Positions 33,312 through 43,610 of a stretch of 64,000 nt of DNA are shown here, piece by piece. The stretch covers positions 202,873 through 266,872 of the forward strand of contig JAWZYV010013014.1 of the NCBI GenBank assembly GCA_038373885.1. Direction: 5' to 3'. The translations under genes and the position numbers were made by a program. The stretch is from Cheiracanthium punctorium (taxonomy: Eukaryota > Arthropoda > Arachnida > Araneae > Cheiracanthiidae). A model generated the notes under the pieces. That model was given only the letters and a program-made list of their open reading frames with translations, searched no databases and was not told where the DNA came from. Each line of letters starts with the position of its first letter. Positions within the stretch are counted from its first letter, which is position 1.

Positions 33312-35060
33312 AGTGTTAGCAATGGGGCTGGCTATAACGGTAAATCGGTCTGAAAAGGGGCCGTTTAAGCGAGAGTTTATCGTGTTGACTCAAATAAATC
33401 ATGTTAAAAATGCCCTTTTCTTCGTCTTCATTTCTTACGATCGAGCATTTCATATGAAACTACTTATATAAAACTAGAATTAATAATTAGTATTTTGTCT
33501 TATGTAGTTTAAGTTTTACTTAACAGATGGCAGCACTACCGGTACATCATGGAATGTGAAAATCCAGTTTCTCGTTTTCTGCTTAACCCAGATCGTTTCA
33601 AATTACAGTTTCATATACATTGAGAAAAATAGCTTTAATGAGTATTTTTTTTTACATAAGTTTGAGAAAAAAAAATAATTTTTGTTCGGGTTAAATATTT
33701 GCCTGCTCTTTTTAGATACATTTTTACATTTAATAAGTAGTATTCACAATAGATGGCAGCACCATGTAATTGCAACATTGAAAAGAAATTTACACAGATA
33801 GTTATCATTAATGCTCTGTTATAAATTTTAATGTATGGATTTGTAGTTGATTTTTGAGAAGGATGAAGATGAACTCCAGGAGAAAAAGTGTGCAGTTTTC
33901 AATTTCTTTTAATGAATATCAATTTAGTTTTCTGACTGATAAAAAGCCGTTTATAAAGGAAATAGCAATGCATTGTCTAGCTCCCTTTAATCAAAGTTTA
34001 ACGCCAAAATTAAACGCAGAAAGAAAAGAAAAGAAAGACTCACAAGTAATTATAAAATAACATAAACTAAAATAATAGAATAAAATTTTCCGAAAAAAGA
34101 AAAGGTTTAAAATTTCTGGTCTAGAAATTGCAGACACAGTGAAAGTGAACTTCTACTAAACTCTCTGAGTGAACTCATAGTGGAGAAAAAGTGACTTCAC
34201 TTTCTTTCTTAACAAGAAGTTCAGTAGATTGTTTAATTGTTTCCAAAGCAAATTGATTTGTCATTTCTCATGACTGTTCAGTATCTCGAACTTTTATCAC
34301 AGAACACGGTAATGCCGCCTCAGGAAGAGTGATAAGAAGTCAAGATGGCTACCTATCAAATATGAAATATTTGGTTTTAAGTAATAACAAGAGGTTCGCC
34401 GTTTTCGGTGCACCTTAAATATATATCCTATCTTGATATTTGGCGCCAAAAATACCGTTCTTGACCTCATGCTTCCATCGCATTTTGTGCAAATCATATC
34501 ACTCTTCATTAACCCTGTCTCCCACAGAAAAATCCATAAAATAAATCCTGATTAACCAACAAATAACTCATAACAAGAATTCTATTGGCTACACCTATCT
34601 TCCCGCACGTGGGTTTATTACCCGACAACTTTGGCGTTAAATTCTGCTCAAAAATCCCTTGAAACTTCTCCACCACTCTACTAACACTTGGATGATTACT
34701 TGCACAATTAGAGACCATCCTTAAAACATAAAATCCCAAGAAATCAATCGAAATATCACAGTACATTCTTAAACCTTACACCAAACACGGCGACAGCAGA
34801 TATGAGAGTCTACACATGTTTTCTCGACTCAGACCAATCTGGACTCTGGCCGGAGGGGTTGCTATAAATAGCTTCCCTGCAATATCACCAAACCAACACG
34901 ATGTGGTTACCACACTAAAACATTCATCGTCAATTTTGGCATAAAAATAATGTAGATGTATATTGGAGCTTAGCCGCCTAGTTCTTTTGGATTTTCAAAC
35001 GAGTTCGCAAGGACAAAAAGTTTGTGAACCACTGACCTCTAGAACAGTGGCGCCGACTAC
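33312..35060. other. Intronic stretch without recognised gene
   Basis: Mostly unique-looking AT-rich DNA. Open frames of 68-85 codons (for example 34509-34766 on the - strand) resemble no family I can name and are within chance expectation. The phrase AGATGGCAGCAC occurs twice near 33527 and 33753. Confidence 0.4.
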
Positions 35061-35228
35061 CATGGGCGCCGGCAGAATTTTTTAAAGGTGGGGGGGGCAA
35101 AGACTACTTTAACGTATGGTTACCATGTTGAAAAGAGCAAAAAAGCAAGGGAAAACACTGCATACAAAAATCCAGGGGGGGGGGGGCGGTCATGGCCCCA
35201 CCCTTGCCCTATGCTGCCGGCGCCCATG
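35061..35228. mobile_element. Small hAT-type MITE
   Basis: Ends CATGGGCGCCGGCAG / CTGCCGGCGCCCATG, perfect inverted repeats, with target duplication CCGACTAC / CCGACTAT. It has inserted into an older repeat (..CAGTGGCGCCGACTA..TGAGTGCCCCGGGGC). Confidence 0.78.
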
Positions 35229-35543
35229 CCGACTATATGAGTGCCCCGGGGCTCAGGCACCCGCAAAGTTTTCATGAACAGGTTTTAGTTACTTTTATTG
35301 AAACAAATTTAGTGACAATTTAAGGGGAGAAGATGGAATCGTGAATGTGTTGAAAAAATAATTTATCTCTTTCATTAAAAACATGAAATTAAATACGTCT
35401 TCTTTTTATTGTCGTGAGTTTTGGAAAAGAAAAGGAACTCACAGAAAATTCTTATGAGTGCCATTCGCACGCAAACTTTAATACCATATCAGAATCCTCC
35501 TGAATCTGCCCTTGATTGTGTCACTGATTAGCATAAGGTCACA

Positions 35544-35696
35544 CAGGGCCGTGATTAGAGTTCACGACACCCGGGCCAAACCTTAACTAGGGCGCCCCCC
35601 TGTCATAGAATCATAACTGATTTTGCCCCCCCCCCCTTTAACACAGTGCCCGGGCACGTGCCCTGCTTGCCGCCCCTTTCCTTAGTTTTGGCCCTG
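35544..35696. mobile_element. Probable small hAT-type MITE
   Basis: CAGGGCCGTGATTAG at the left and CTTAGTTTTGGCCCTG at the right form a short inverted repeat. The flanking octamers agree poorly, so this is weaker than its neighbours. Confidence 0.45.
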
Positions 35697-35897
35697 AAGT
35701 GACGCTCGGGTATATGTTCTAAAGCAGGCAAATTTATTTAAAGTACAAAAAATTTTAATTTATCTTCTGCAAAAAGTTTTTACTTCTCCATTTGTATGTA
35801 TAAAAAGTAAAGCTAGAGATGAGAAAATATCATCCATGGAAATTTTGTTAAAAAAGAAAACGCATGTCCAAACATGACTATGTTCTAGAACAGTGAG

Positions 35898-36155
35898 CAG
35901 GGCCGGATTTTCCATAAGGCGTTTCATTCATTCAGCGTTTTCCTATCGAAATGATAATAGATATTGTAAATTATCTGACAATTTTTAAAAAAAAGAACTG
36001 TATTTTATAAAACACTTTTTTACGTGACATATTGTGCTGATGAGAAAAACGAATTATTATGCATATTAAATTGGAAATATTGATCAATTTTTCGAGGGGG
36101 GGGGTGCAATTATGGCCTTTGGCCTAGGGCGCAAAAATTTGTAAATCCGGCCCTG
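35898..36155. mobile_element. Small hAT-type MITE
   Basis: Perfect inverted ends CAGGGCCGGATTT / AAATCCGGCCCTG and an exact 8-bp target duplication ACAGTGAG (35890-35897, 36156-36163). Confidence 0.88.
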
Positions 36156-36426
36156 ACAGTGAGTTGATATTACTTAAACTTACTGTTTCCACTTTCGTTT
36201 TAGCGATGGAGACAGATGTTGTGGCCATGTACCGCTTTTATATAATAGGATAATAGCAGTTTTAATAATAATGGCAATAATATTTAATCAGTAAAAGTAG
36301 CAGTTTTTTTATTAAATCGATGACGTAATTTGGCGTCATTCGCAAAACATGGTACCAAAAAACCCCCCACCAAATTGGCAGCCTTTGTTGTATTTGCTGA
36401 CGACAGAACATGTGTAAGTGACATGT

Positions 36427-36882
36427 TTAACCCTTTGATGCGCAACCCTTTCCCAATGCTGAAAAAAGGGCAGCCGTTGCCGTCGCTCGACTTAACTACC
36501 AGCTGGCGACAGCTGGCTGTGCGGCACAGCCAGCTGCGTCAAAAAAGGGTCTCTAAATCTGTGGCGCGCAATGAACGTTTCGATCGTCCGCCATCTTGCT
36601 GGAGTTAAGTCAAGCGATGGCAACGGCTGCCCTTTTTCCAACATTGGGCAATCTATTCAGCTGTTCTCGCATTCTTCCATTTTTCAGCAGATGTTCTGTT
36701 TAAAAATAATCGTGACCATTTTTTACGGGAAATGACGTGCTAAAAAGTAAAGGATTCTCGTGGAGCTATGTCACCCGTAACTATTTTTATACAAAATCAA
36801 ATCTATTCTTCGTGACTGGCAACAGTCAAAATGTCAGAGTTTGGTGTTCCCAGAGCGGGAACACTGCGCGTTAAAGGGTTAA
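36427..36882 (+). mobile_element. Foldback TTAA MITE, family B
   Basis: TTAA-CCCTTTGATGCGCAACCC / CACTGCGCGTTAAAGGG-TTAA. The left palindrome arm is shortened by a deletion, so the foldback is asymmetric. The terminal hairpin GTGTTCCC..GGGAACAC is intact. Confidence 0.87.
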
Positions 36883-36907
36883 ATGAACGAAAACAGATTC
36901 TTTTAGT

Positions 36908-37080
36908 CAGGGGCGTAGCGAGAAATTTTTCATGGGGGGGGGTTATGACTACTGTAACTCATATATATGTATACGTGTGTGTGATAATATAGAGAAGAAC
37001 ATACATTTTGTATGGCAAAAAATTCCTCATGGGGGAGGGGGTTATGACCTCCCTAACCCCCCCCCTTGGCTACGCCTCTG
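36908..37080 (-). mobile_element. Small hAT-type MITE (CAGTGGCGTAG family)
   Basis: Ends CAGGGGCGTAGCGAGAAATT / TTGGCTACGCCTCTG with an exact 8-bp target duplication CTTTTAGT (36900-36907, 37081-37088). Reverse-oriented relative of 25066-25248. It lies 143 bp before the last GILT exon. Confidence 0.87.
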
Positions 37081-37222
37081 CTTTTAGTTCAAACGGCGGT
37101 GTTCATTCTCTCGTCACCCTATCACTCTTTCTGGGATACGCCACTGCCTAAAACGTTGTAGGACATCAGTAAAACAATGAGAGGAGTTTTGCATGTACCT
37201 ATATGTTGTTTTGTTTTTACAG

Positions 37223-37249
37223 GGCCATCACAAAAGTTGTAAGAACTAG
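37223..37249 (+). CDS. GILT terminal exon (8 codons and stop)
   Basis: After a strong acceptor (TTGTTTTTACAG) the reading frame continues GHHKSCKN and stops at TAG. The frame is exactly the one left open by the donor at 32214, and the KSC at the end resembles the basic cysteine-containing tails of family members. The exon is far too short to be found by open-reading-frame length. It is supported by phase, by the acceptor and by the polyadenylation signal 118 bp downstream. An alternative would be read-through into another terminal exon not recognised here. Confidence 0.75.
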   Translation, partial: GHHKSCKN

Positions 37250-37366
37250 ATTTTTGACTGAGCGGTCGTTAGCGAGACTGGAATCTCGCATGGTTGTGAA
37301 GTTCCTGCAGGGAATGAATTCGATGTGCCTTATATGTGCTGTAAATTATTATTATTATTATTTTGC

Positions 37367-37372
37367 AATAAA
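37367..37372 (+). promoter_or_regulatory. Polyadenylation signal AATAAA of the GILT gene
   Basis: Canonical AATAAA 118 bp after the GILT stop codon, in a T-rich context that includes an ATT microsatellite just upstream. A TTAA-flanked MITE begins about 110 bp further on. Position and strand fit the 3' end of the GILT transcript. Confidence 0.6.
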
Positions 37373-37479
37373 ATTTTACATTACTTATTTCTTTTTATCT
37401 TTTGCTGTCTTGAATGCACGCGATATATCTATTTATGGAACGAAGTGTTTTGTAATAGAAAACTACAGGATGGTTATAC

Positions 37480-37995
37480 TTAACCCTCTCGTCACCCTGA
37501 ACCTCATATGACGCTCCTTCTTCAAATAGCAATATTTAGAGAGAAAACAATTGAATTTAGTATTTTTTTCTTTCAGTGATATCAATATCATTCATTCATG
37601 TAGAAAGTATAGGAGGCTCTTAACTAGATGCATAAATAGTGCCTAGATTGCAGTACTAGTCCATTTAGATCATTTTTTACAGTTTTCGCTTCATTGTTTC
37701 AGGAGAAAAATTAAGAAAATATTGACGCTGCTTTTTTATCATTTTTTTTTCTTTTTAAGGTAAGTATAGTTTTTTGCTTATTCCTCAACCTTTACCTAAT
37801 AGGTGCATCCTTTTAAATTAATTTTAGCATAACAAATTCTTCGAAAATGCAGAAATTATTATTAGAAAAATCGAATATTAATCGACATTAGAAAAAAAAT
37901 ATTTTTGCATGATTTATAATAGTATTTCAGATGCATTAAATGCTAGACAGATTTTTTTCCTCTGATTTTTCATAATTTGGTGACGAGAGGGTTAA
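37480..37995. mobile_element. TTAA-flanked element, family D
   Basis: TTAA-CCCTCTCGTCACC / GGTGACGAGAGGG-TTAA, a perfect 13-bp inverted repeat, 516 bp long. The body is unrelated to families A-C. It lies just past the GILT polyadenylation signal. Confidence 0.82.
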
Positions 37996-38293
37996 GCCAT
38001 AGAGATATGAATACAAGTAAACTGCTCTAGCTATCTGATAATGAAGCTGAAACTGTAGCTGATCCGCCCTATTGCTTTAGACCACACTGCAATATGACTG
38101 TGTTATTCTATGGTGACAGTTTAATTTTAAAAGAAGTGATGTCGCCAATGGGGCTAAGAATAATGACGTATTTGGCATAACTGTAAAACTCTTAGTTGCA
38201 GAGTGCTGAGATTTTGTATTTAGAACTATCGTAACACATAATTGTGCATCTTAACTTTTTAATCCGTAAAATCGTGCATATTTCAACTGTTCT

Positions 38294-38640
38294 TTAACCC
38301 TTTGAGGCGCAACCCTTTCCCAATGCTGAAAAAAGGGCAGCCGTTGCCATCGCTCGACTTAACTACCAGGAAGATGGCGGACGATCGAAACGTTCATCGC
38401 GTGCCCTTTCGGGGAGAGACCCTTTTTTGACGCAGCGAGCTGTGCGACGTTCATCGCGTGCCACGGATCTAGAGACCCTTTTTTGACGCAGCTGGCTGTG
38501 CGACGTTCATCGCGTGCCACGGATCTAGAGACCCTTTTTTGACGACAGCTGGCTGTGCGACGTTCATCGCGTGCCACGGATCTAGAGACCCTTTTTTGAC
38601 GCAGCTGGCTGTGCGCGCACAGCCAGCTGTCGTCAGAGAC
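38294..38640 (+). mobile_element. Family B MITE, right-truncated, with internal expansion
   Basis: The left end TTAA-CCCTTTGAGGCGCAACCC and left palindrome arm are present, then a ~57-bp segment (CGTTCATCGCGTGCCACGGA through GCTGGCTGTGCG) is repeated about four times at 38389, 38446, 38502 and 38559. The right half of the element is missing after about 38640. A 172-codon - strand frame across the repeats is an artefact of the repetition. Confidence 0.7.
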
Positions 38641-38854
38641 AGTCAACCAGAGTCTACAGCAGGAACAGGTGAATGGATGGTAACCAAATTTACTATATAG
38701 ACTATAGAGCTCTTTCAACTGCGTCATTATCACTACGTCACACCTTGACGACCAACTTATTTTGGTCAAACATTCGTTCATTTGCGAATGGTCATTGGAC
38801 GAAAACGTGACGAAGAAAACCACGGAAAATTCCGAACGGTTAGATCGGCGGACG

Positions 38855-38935
38855 CGAAATGGATTTGAACCAGGCACCTTCCGTCTCCCAATTCAGAGTG
38901 CTATGCAATCTGCCACTAGTGGAGCGGCGGCTAGG
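38855..38935 (-). repeat. tRNA-derived sequence (SINE-like)
   Basis: On the - strand a B box GGTTCAAATCC (complement at 38861-38871) follows an A-box-like GTGGCAGATTGCATAGC by about 40 bases. The downstream - strand body probably extends to about 38640, but no tail or target duplication is clear. Confidence 0.5.
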
Positions 38936-40732
38936 TTGAAAACTGAATCAACTGAAACAGGAGCCAGTTGACTTAGTTTTCGGTGGTTTACAGCTCTTTT
39001 CGTGCTGATAGGACGTTTTCAGATAAACAAAGGCATCACCGAGTCAACGAAACTGAACGAACTGAAGTTCTTCTTAAAGGCGAAAAAAACCGAGATCAGT
39101 AATCACGCCTCTTAGAGTTTCTATCAGTTTTTGCATGAAAACTAGTGGCACGAGTTGATGAGTTTACGAACACATTGGTGGATGATGAGCCATCCTATGG
39201 CTTTCTTCCTAGGAGGACGTCTGCAAAAGAACGTGTCTACCGAGACACTTTTAAAATTTTTACTTTCGACGTTGAATCATTTACTGCTAAATAGTAAGTT
39301 TACCAATAAAGGGTACGATTAATTTTACAAAGAACATGAAATGTAGTTCAACTTGGAGTATGGCTCGAAATTACACCATGGTTCCATATTATTTCACTGG
39401 GTGCATTCGTAAACGACAAGCTCGTTGCACGAGTTTTCGTAAGAAAACTGGCATGCGTATGTTTAGTGCTATCAGTGGCTATCAGTTTCTTTTGCCTTTA
39501 CGAACAACTTCAACTTATTATTTTTGTCGCCTAGGAGACGTGTTTGTTTACATTTCACGTCTGTTGTTATTTTTGCTGAGGAAAGTCTTTTGTACGTACT
39601 CAATTTAAAATTAACGGGATTTTAAAAAGAAAGAGTAGCCATCATTGAAGTGCACAGATCAAAATTTAGAAATTTCAACTTAAACTTGCATTTTTTCAAA
39701 AGTATTTAGCAAGAGAAGTTCAAATTTCTCTTTTCGTAACTACAGACGCCATTTCATAACAACAACGTGCAGCAAGTGTGTCCTCTCAACAGCTGAATGA
39801 ACTTTCTCCGTGCTCAGTTTACTTAGTTTGAAACTAACCGCACTCAGTTTTGTATACGAACGTTCTAGTTTATCAACTGGATGCAGTCAGTTTCCTTTTA
39901 CGAACACCTTAGATGGAAACTCGTTTGGCGTTTACGAATGCGGCTACTGTTCGTTAATCGTAACCGTACCAAGTTTTTCCGAGAAAACGCGAGCAGACGG
40001 AAAGTAACGTCGGCCGAAACCATCATCTATTGACAAGGTATGTAAATTTTGATCCTTATTAGTGTTTGTAAGTGTGAACTTTTAAAGCAGTTTTAATGAA
40101 ATAAAGATATCCACCTAAATTTATTGCATTCAGAGCTTTCATGTTCTTTGATTATGAGTTAGGTGTGGTTTCTCAGTCAAACCGTGAATGCAAGTCTTAT
40201 CACTTGATAATCCGGCATTTATGTACCGCCGGATTATGGGAAAATTCTGGATTATCGAGATCTCTTGTCTTTTTATACATTGTAGTACACTAGATAAATA
40301 CGCTACAAAGTACATTAGATAAACTAGAACACAACCACGAAAGAGGGACATAAAGAAAAGAGTAGGCATGATTGCTCCGGTCGACCTAATACGTTTTAGA
40401 GCAAGAATTTTGTGAATCTCTTTCTTTGAGATATAAAGGGAGGGATATGTGAAGAGAACGTTTACGTTACGAAACTCACATACGTGCTGAATTTCTTATT
40501 ATGAACTAGTTTCTTCTATGCGAAATCTTGGACCGTGAAAAAGCATTACTTCCTTTTTATTTGCAGCAGACATAAATATAATAAAACACAGAGCCGGACT
40601 AATGCAGGGGCCGGCAGAGCAGCTTCCCCGGGACCCCAGTCAAAGGGGTAGGGGGCCAATATCAAGAAATCTTCCTACAGCATTTTGTACAAATATTTTG
40701 TCTTCAGAAAAATTTTCCTCTCTCTCTCTCTC
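38936..40732. other. Stretch without recognised gene
   Basis: Open frames of 65-90 codons occur (39336-39608, 39810-40007), but they share no features with known proteins. Short phrases such as GTTTACGAA and CGAACAAC recur, hinting at an old repeat. A tigger-like fragment (GATAATCCGGCATTTATG..) lies near 40207-40260 and a decayed mariner-type piece near 40395-40560. Confidence 0.4.
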
Positions 40733-41284
40733 TTAACCCTTTGAGGCGCAACATTTTCCCAATGCTGAAAAAAGGGCAGCCGTTGAAATCGCTCGACTTA
40801 ACTACCAGCAAGATGGCGGACGATCGAAACGTTCTTCGCGTGCCACAGATCTAGAGACCCCTTTTTTGACGACAGCTGGCTGTGCGGCACAGCCAGCTGT
40901 CGTAAAAAAAAGGGTCTCGCACAGCCAGTTGTCGTAAAAAAAAAGGCTCTCAAGATCTGTGGCATGCGATGAAAGTCTCGATCGTCCGCCATCTTGCTAG
41001 TCGTTAAGTCGAGCGATGGCAACGGCTGCCCTTTATTCGGCATTGGGCAATCGATCCAGCTGTTCTCGCATTCTTCCATTTTTCATCAGATGTCAGTGCT
41101 GTTAAAAATAATCGTGACCATTTTTTTACGGGAAATGACTTGCTAAAAAATAAAGGATTCTCGTGGAGCTATGTCACCCGCAATTATTTTTATAGAAATC
41201 AAATCTATTCTTCGTGACTGACAACAGTCAAAGCGTCAGAGTTCGGTGTTCCCAGAGTGGGATCACTACGCGTTAAAGGATTAA
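40733..41284 (+). mobile_element. Foldback TTAA MITE, family B
   Basis: TTAA-CCCTTTGAGGCGCAACAT / CTACGCGTTAAAGGA-TTAA. Full-length palindrome with arms around 40765-40875 and 40935-41045. The centre is partly duplicated, as in 25838-26392. Confidence 0.86.
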
Positions 41285-41805
41285 AGAATTCGCTAACAAA
41301 AAAAAGTCATTAAACTATATTGAAAAATAGATTTTAATAAGACATTTTGAGTAAAATAATGAATGTCTGGTTAATATAATCATGTTGGGCTGTGCCAAAT
41401 GTCCGCCCTTTTTCATTTGCAAAAAAAAGTTCCGAGCATCTGCAAAAGAAGAAAGCCTGTAGTTCCAGGCTTTCTAATTTTTGTAAACTACTTGAATGGG
41501 TAGTGGTTGCGCTGGCTCTTTTTAACATTTCGCCAATTCATTCGCCAAATTGGAATTTTCCGGACATCATTAAGAAAAGCAAATGTCAATATTTTTGCCA
41601 AAAAGTATTTTATTTCGCCAAAATGATTTTATTTTCGCAATTTGCGACGTTGGCGATCGACAGCGCGACACCTGTAGAATGGGTACATATGAAAGTGGAG
41701 CCCATGACAAATGTTTGCCCCAGGCCTCATGTTGGCTCAGTTTGTCTTTGATAAAACACACCCTTTTAATTGTCCTCACTTAACTACAATTGCTATTTAA
41801 AAAAA

Positions 41806-43610
41806 TCTGATGTGTCCAACACATGACTTCCTTGCACGGTTATTAAATCAAAAATGTTTTTTACGCACTTCCTCTAAACTTATTTGTTTGAAAGATATAA
41901 AATATCAATAATAGTAAGATATAGCGATTTCTAGCCAAACATTTCGATATCGCCAAGCTGAGTTCAATTTGAAAGATTTCTTTCTGACACTTTATTTGGC
42001 GATATTTCACCAAAAGCCGACAAACTTGAAATAGTTTGCGAGATTTTGGGGATAGCCAAAGTAGTCATTGACCACAGACTTTCAATGAATTGAATGCATC
42101 CATACACCTTAATGTATTTAAAGTCATTTGGCTCACCCTGTAAATAAATTCCCAGTCGATTGCTGTCAAAAAAGATATTGAAAACCGTTAGATATTATAA
42201 TATAGTTCTAAATACAAAAGTTCAAAATTCTACGGGTTAAAGTTTTAGAGTTATACAAAATACGAAATAATTTTTGGCGCCAAATTTGGCGATATTTCGG
42301 CGAAACTCGTCAATGTCGACGACATTTGGCGAGATATTAAGAATGGACCAACAATGACAGATTATCGCCAAATTTGGCGATATTTCGACAAAACTCGCCA
42401 AGAACGATGACAAATGGCGATACTTTGGGCATGGAACAAATGACTGACTATCGCCAAATTTGGCGACATTTCGGCAAAACTCGCCAAGGTCGAGGACAGA
42501 CGGCGAGATTTTGGGCATGTACCAAACAATGACTGTCTACAATTGTATTATATTGAAGATGTCCATAGACATTAAAGTACTGAAATTCTTTTCGGTGGTC
42601 CTGTAAATAAACTCTCCAGTAGATTTTAACCAAAAATCGAGATGCACAACTAGATGTTACAACAATCTTATATATGAAATTTCATAATAGTTTTTGAGAT
42701 TTGAGAGTTAAATATGCACACACGTACACAAAAAAGTCGCCAAGCTTGGCGACTTTTGGCACAGTTCTTGAGGGAGGCACGTGACCGTGGTCGGACCATT
42801 ACCTAACTTATGTGGTAGGACGGTATTGTGCTTAAAATGAATGAATCTCCTAAAATTGCCATTGACCGTAATGTATTGGAAATCTTTTGAGTGTTCCTGT
42901 AGCAGAACTGTAAATGATAAAGACACTTTTTTTAATGGAGAAATTCATTTTCTAACTCTTTACAGCATATATAACTTCTGAGTCGTTTGAAATAGCCCAA
43001 TACCTCTAAAAAACGCTTTGATGAATTTCGGCCCATAGAGCGTAATGTATTTCGAATCTTTTAGGCGGTTCTGTAGATAAACTATCCGGTCGAATGGAAC
43101 CAAAACGGGAGGTGCACAACTAGATGTTACAACAATCCTAAATATAAAGTTTCAACATTCTACGCCTAATAGTTTTTGAGATATGCGAGTTTAATGAATT
43201 TCGGCCCATAGAGCGTAATGTATTTCGAATCTTTTGGGCGGTCCTGTACATAAACTATTCATTCGATTACGACCAAAAGGGGAGGTGCACAACTAGATCA
43301 TAGAACAATCCTAAATATCAAATCTCAACATTCTACGACCCATAGTTTTTGAGATATGCGAGTTACATACATACGTACGTACGTACGTACAGACGGCATG
43401 GAAAAACTGACCACAATAAACTCGCCGCTTGTCAAAATGAGTTGCAGACGCGTTAATATGATCGTGCATGCTAGCCTACGATGAGATGCATCGAAAAAAT
43501 TCTTAAAATTAAATTTAGAGGTAGTCAAAATCGGATTTTTTGTCGAAATTTGGCCCCCAAAATTTTTCTGGATCACATTACTTCCTTATACTACGTACAA
43601 GGAAGTAAAA
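41806..43610 (+). mobile_element. Helitron-like element, family 1, array unit 1
   Basis: Starts after an A-run with TCTGATGTGTCCAACACATG (hairpin ATGTGT-cca-ACACAT) followed by ACTTCCTTGCACG. It ends with the hairpin ACTTCCTT..AAGGAAGTAAAA, which contains the reverse complement of the start motif. The interior has GCCAAATTTGGCGA palindromes, several diverged copies of a ~173-bp module and a CGTA microsatellite. No transposase. The asymmetric ends with subterminal inverted motifs resemble Helentron/HINE elements, an inference. The 60-95-codon open frames in it are products of the repeats. Confidence 0.6.

Larger units (their letters stand above)
5362..37249 (+). other. GILT (gamma-interferon-inducible lysosomal thiol reductase) gene span, 5' end not found
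   Basis: Six exons, all beginning and ending in phase 0 with AG/GT borders, join into one 233-residue reading frame ending in TAG. Family knowledge: GILT enzymes are secreted or lysosomal thiol reductases that open disulfide bonds of proteins taken up for degradation; in arthropods they are linked to immunity. The sequence shows the active-site region CPDS in the first exon and the signature CQHGPMECYGNTVQSC across exons 2 and 3. The active site is CxxS rather than CxxC. The start codon and signal peptide are not in these exons, so at least one 5' exon is missing. The five introns are about 4.4, 2.7, 16.4, 2.6 and 5.0 kb and carry most of the transposons in the left half of the window. Confidence 0.93.

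Noticed and set aside
34509..34766. 85-codon - strand frame as a retroelement fragment
   Set aside because: A phrase FEQNLTPKL loosely recalls polyprotein linkers, but no catalytic motif is present; chance is sufficient.
38359..38877. 172-codon - strand frame with repeated RSVARDERRTASC-like units
   Set aside because: It arises from a 57-bp DNA repeat inside a MITE and continues into unrelated DNA.
42237..42518. 93-codon - strand frame recurring at 44035 and 46002
   Set aside because: It is a translation of GCCAAATTTGGCGA-type palindromes inside repeated non-coding units; conservation between copies is explained by the recent duplication of the units.
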